From: Treponema sp.
Lineage (GTDB): Bacteria > Spirochaetota > Spirochaetia > Treponematales > Breznakiellaceae
Assembly (NCBI GenBank): GCA_031274285.1
Contig: JAISQJ010000182.1
Location: forward strand, 1 to 32,401
Direction of reading: 5' to 3'
Length of the DNA stretch: 32,401 bases
Shown here: one piece after another, positions 30,542-32,401 of the stretch
How positions within the stretch are numbered: the first letter of the stretch is position 1
Layout of the letters: each line of letters opens with the position of its first letter
Notes under the pieces: generated by a model
The model's input: only the letters and a program-made list of their open reading frames with translations
Database searches by the model: none
What the model was told of the DNA's origin: nothing
Position numbers and translations under genes: made by a program

Positions 30542-32401
30542 CTATGCCCCCCAAACCTCGGCTACCCCTAGACAGTGTCTTAGGGCATCAATGGAAGCGG
30601 TGGCGGCGTCTGTGCCGATCTGGCTTGCGGTACGGATCACCGTCTCCCCCCCCTGCGCTCCCTCCGGCAGGGGAACATGGATAAAGACCTGGCAGGGGCC
30701 GGGGTTCTCCATAAGTTCGTCCCGCAGGGGAAGGAGGTCCTCGTCCCGCCGGGCGGCGCCGCTGTCCAGCCGGATATGCAGTTCCCGCCAGCGGGGCGCT
30801 TCTTGCCGGGCTTCTCCCGCCGCGCCGCCGCCCGCAGGGGCCGCGTTGGCGGCCGGGACTCCAGCCTGCGCCGGGCCGGCTAAAGCTCTGCCCGTATCCG
30901 CCGCCGTGTTAGCCGCCCAAGCCTGCGCCGGGCCCGCCAAAGCCCCGCTGCCTGCAGAAGCCGTGTTAGCCGCCCAAGCCGGGCCGGCCCCGCGATCCTC
31001 CGGTTTCCTGTCCCGTTCCGCCATCTTTTCCACCTTTTTTCCAAGCCGTTCCAGGTCCAGAACCGAACTCACCTTAAAACCGGGCTTTTCTCGTGATGTA
31101 TCCAGCCGCCCCTTCAGGGCTGCGGGTTTTCCCTCGACAATTTTTTTCTGGCAAGTTTCCCAGGTTTTTGCAAAAAAGACCAGGTCCAGGTCCCCCCGGA
31201 AATCCCGCAGGGATCCAAAGGCCATGGTTTTATCGTTTTTATCCTTGATAATCCGCAGGCTTGTAATAAGCCCCACCAGGGTGTATTCATCCTCCCGGGC
31301 GTTTTTAATATTCCCCAGGTCCAGCTTGACCAGATGCTCCCAGGTTTCCCGGTACTTGTCCAGGGGCTGGGCGCAGAAACCTTCCAGCAGTTCGGGTATC
31401 TTCAGCTTTTCCCCCGTCAGCACCGCCTCCACCTGGAGGGCCGGCTTCCCCCTCTTGGTGTCCAGCTTTCCCTTGAGGGCGATAATATCGCTGTCCGCCA
31501 GCGAGTCCCGGTGCTGCATCCAGGTTTCCTCAAAAAAGACCAGGTCCAGTTCCCCCCGGAAATCCGCCAGGGTGGCAAAGGCCATGGACTTACCGCCCTT
31601 GCTGGTGATCGGCTTCAGGTTCTTGAGAATTCCAATCAGCACACAGGGCCCCGGAGAGGTCCCCTCCAGGTTTCCCAGGTCCAGCTTCACATAGGTTTCC
31701 CAGGCCCTCCGGCAGCCGTCCATGGGATGGCCGGAAAGGTAGAAGCCGGTCAGCTCCTTTTCGATCCGCAGCTTTTCTTCCCGGCTTTTATCGGGAAAGG
31801 GTTCAAAGGCAAAATCGGGGTAAAGCTTTTCTTCCGTATCCCCAAAGAGGCTGGACTGTCCGTACTTGGCTTCGTCCTTGACGCTCTGGGCATAGTCCAC
31901 CGCCTTTTCCAGGTTCCCCAGCAGGGTCTCCCGGCTCTGCCCCATGGTGTCAAAGGCTCCGGTCTGGATCAACAGTTCCACGGTTTTCTTGCCCACCGCC
32001 TTAATATCGATGCGGTTAAGAAAATCCATAAAGTCCCGGTAGGGGCCGTCTCTGCGGCATTTCACGATCTCATCGGCCGGACCGTCCCCCAGACCCTTGA
32101 TCCCCAAAAAACCGTAGATGATGCGGCCCCCCACCACGGAAAAGAGTTTATCCGAGCGGTTTATGTCCGGCGGATCGATGGCAAGCCCCATCTTCTTCGC
32201 CTCGTCGATGCACTCGGAAAGCTTGTCCTTATCGGTACTGTGGATCTCGTTGGAAAGGTTGGCGGCCATAAATTCCGCGGGGAAATTTGCCTTGAGGTAG
32301 GCGGTCTGGTAGGCCAGCACCGAGTAGGCCGCGGCGTGGCACTTGTTGAAGCCGTAACCGGCGAAGGGGGCCAGGAGCTCGAAAACCTTGCCGGCTGTTT
32401 C
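30542..32401 (-). CDS. dnaE: DNA polymerase III alpha subunit, C-terminal 619 residues (partial)
   Basis: The frame is open to the window edge at 32401; the PHP and catalytic palm domains lie outside. Visible are the fingers end FAGYGFNKCHAAAYS and LAYQTAYLKANFPAEFMAA, the tandem helix-hairpin-helix region (GFLGIKGLGDGPADEI and KAVGKKTVELL), the linker ending FYLSGHPMD, then two OB-type domains instead of one. An Ala/Gly/Pro-rich repeat linker follows, and a C-terminal domain starting LHIRLDSGAARRDED. The second OB copy (31058-31372) repeats the first (31415-31732) at a constant 120-residue offset. DnaE replicates the chromosome with the sliding clamp; the OB domain contacts single-stranded DNA and the C-terminus binds tau in E. 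coli. Confidence 0.96.
   Translation of the reverse strand, partial: ETAGKVFELLAPFAGYGFNKCHAAAYSVLAYQTAYLKANFPAEFMAANLSNEIHSTDKDKLSECIDEAKKMGLAIDPPDINRSDKLFSVVGGRIIYGFLGIKGLGDGPADEIVKCRRDGPYRDFMDFLNRIDIKAVGKKTVELLIQTGAFDTMGQSRETLLGNLEKAVDYAQSVKDEAKYGQSSLFGDTEEKLYPDFAFEPFPDKSREEKLRIEKELTGFYLSGHPMDGCRRAWETYVKLDLGNLEGTSPGPCVLIGILKNLKPITSKGGKSMAFATLADFRGELDLVFFEETWMQHRDSLADSDIIALKGKLDTKRGKPALQVEAVLTGEKLKIPELLEGFCAQPLDKYRETWEHLVKLDLGNIKNAREDEYTLVGLITSLRIIKDKNDKTMAFGSLRDFRGDLDLVFFAKTWETCQKKIVEGKPAALKGRLDTSREKPGFKVSSVLDLERLGKKVEKMAERDRKPEDRGAGPAWAANTASAGSGALAGPAQAWAANTAADTGRALAGPAQAGVPAANAAPAGGGAAGEARQEAPRWRELHIRLDSGAARRDEDLLPLRDELMENPGPCQVFIHVPLPEGAQGGETVIRTASQIGTDAATASIDALRHCLGVAEVWGA
30864..30990 (-). 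repeat. 57-base tandem repeat in the dnaE linker
   Basis: Units 30864-30920 and 30921-30977 align end to end, and a partial third begins at 30978. An exact 18-base string (GTGTTAGCCGCCCAAGCC) recurs 57 bases apart at 30906 and 30963. Each unit encodes 19 residues of the form LAGPAQAWAANTA. Confidence 0.85.
31055..31732 (-). repeat. Tandem duplication of a 120-residue OB-domain segment in dnaE
   Basis: Copy 1 (31415-31732) and copy 2 (31055-31372) align over 106 residues without a gap at an offset of exactly 120 residues. By hand count about 47 of 106 positions are identical, including WE..VKLDLGN, MAF..L.DFRG.LDLVFF and ALKG.LDT. Confidence 0.85.

Noticed and set aside
1-32401. tRNA, rRNA, CRISPR array, transposase or integrase
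   Set aside because: None was recognised on either strand by reading; a tRNA or covariance search could overturn this.

Overview
This is a GC-rich, densely packed chromosomal window. I infer a Gram-negative-type spirochaete of the Treponema/Breznakiellaceae kind, possibly termite-gut. The reasons are the frequent GTG/TTG starts, a long cytoplasmic protein resembling a Spirochaetales-restricted DUF family, a lipoprotein with beta-helix repeats common in treponemes, periplasmic binding-protein transporters and a MacAB-TolC-type exporter. No rRNA, tRNA, CRISPR array or transposase was seen. Species cannot be fixed by reading alone.

Layout. Positions 1-1801 hold the tail of an unidentified gene, a ClpP-family protease whose promoter lies so close that its mRNA should be leaderless, and a URO-D/MtaA-type methyltransferase. 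Positions 1829-7390 are a complete five-gene Opp/Dpp-type peptide ABC importer with its own promoter. A histone-deacetylase-family amidohydrolase (minus strand) converges on it. Next come pth, then mazG with an upstream DUF5312-like gene (minus strand), and a MATE exporter. Positions 13203-19364 form a promoter-led nucleoside operon: a divergent purine nucleoside/MTA phosphorylase, a BMP-family binding protein, a double-ABC ATPase, two permeases and a V4R-domain protein. Converging on it, 19373-26187 is a minus-strand run of recG, MacA-like adaptor, MacB-like ATPase, FtsX/MacB-like permease and TolC-like channel, with the last four genes overlapping by 4-8 bases.

Positions 26188-29953 are an accessory, more AT-rich island. 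It has a beta-helix repeat lipoprotein, a small two-segment membrane protein gene broken by an in-frame TGA and flanked by a 30-base inverted repeat, several strong hairpins, a membrane-anchored protein of unknown function and a gene-free stretch with a strong orphan promoter. The window ends with a double-YggT protein and the C-terminal 619 residues of DnaE.

How the parts work together: the two import systems (peptide, nucleoside) fit a scavenging heterotroph, and the phosphorylase would act on the imported nucleoside. The most unusual signals are (i) the TGA-interrupted gene inside the inverted repeat, (ii) an indel-free 120-residue tandem duplication of the OB domain in DnaE, and (iii) in-frame minisatellite-like expansions in linkers of several unrelated genes (mazG, MacA, dnaE, the MATE N-terminus).
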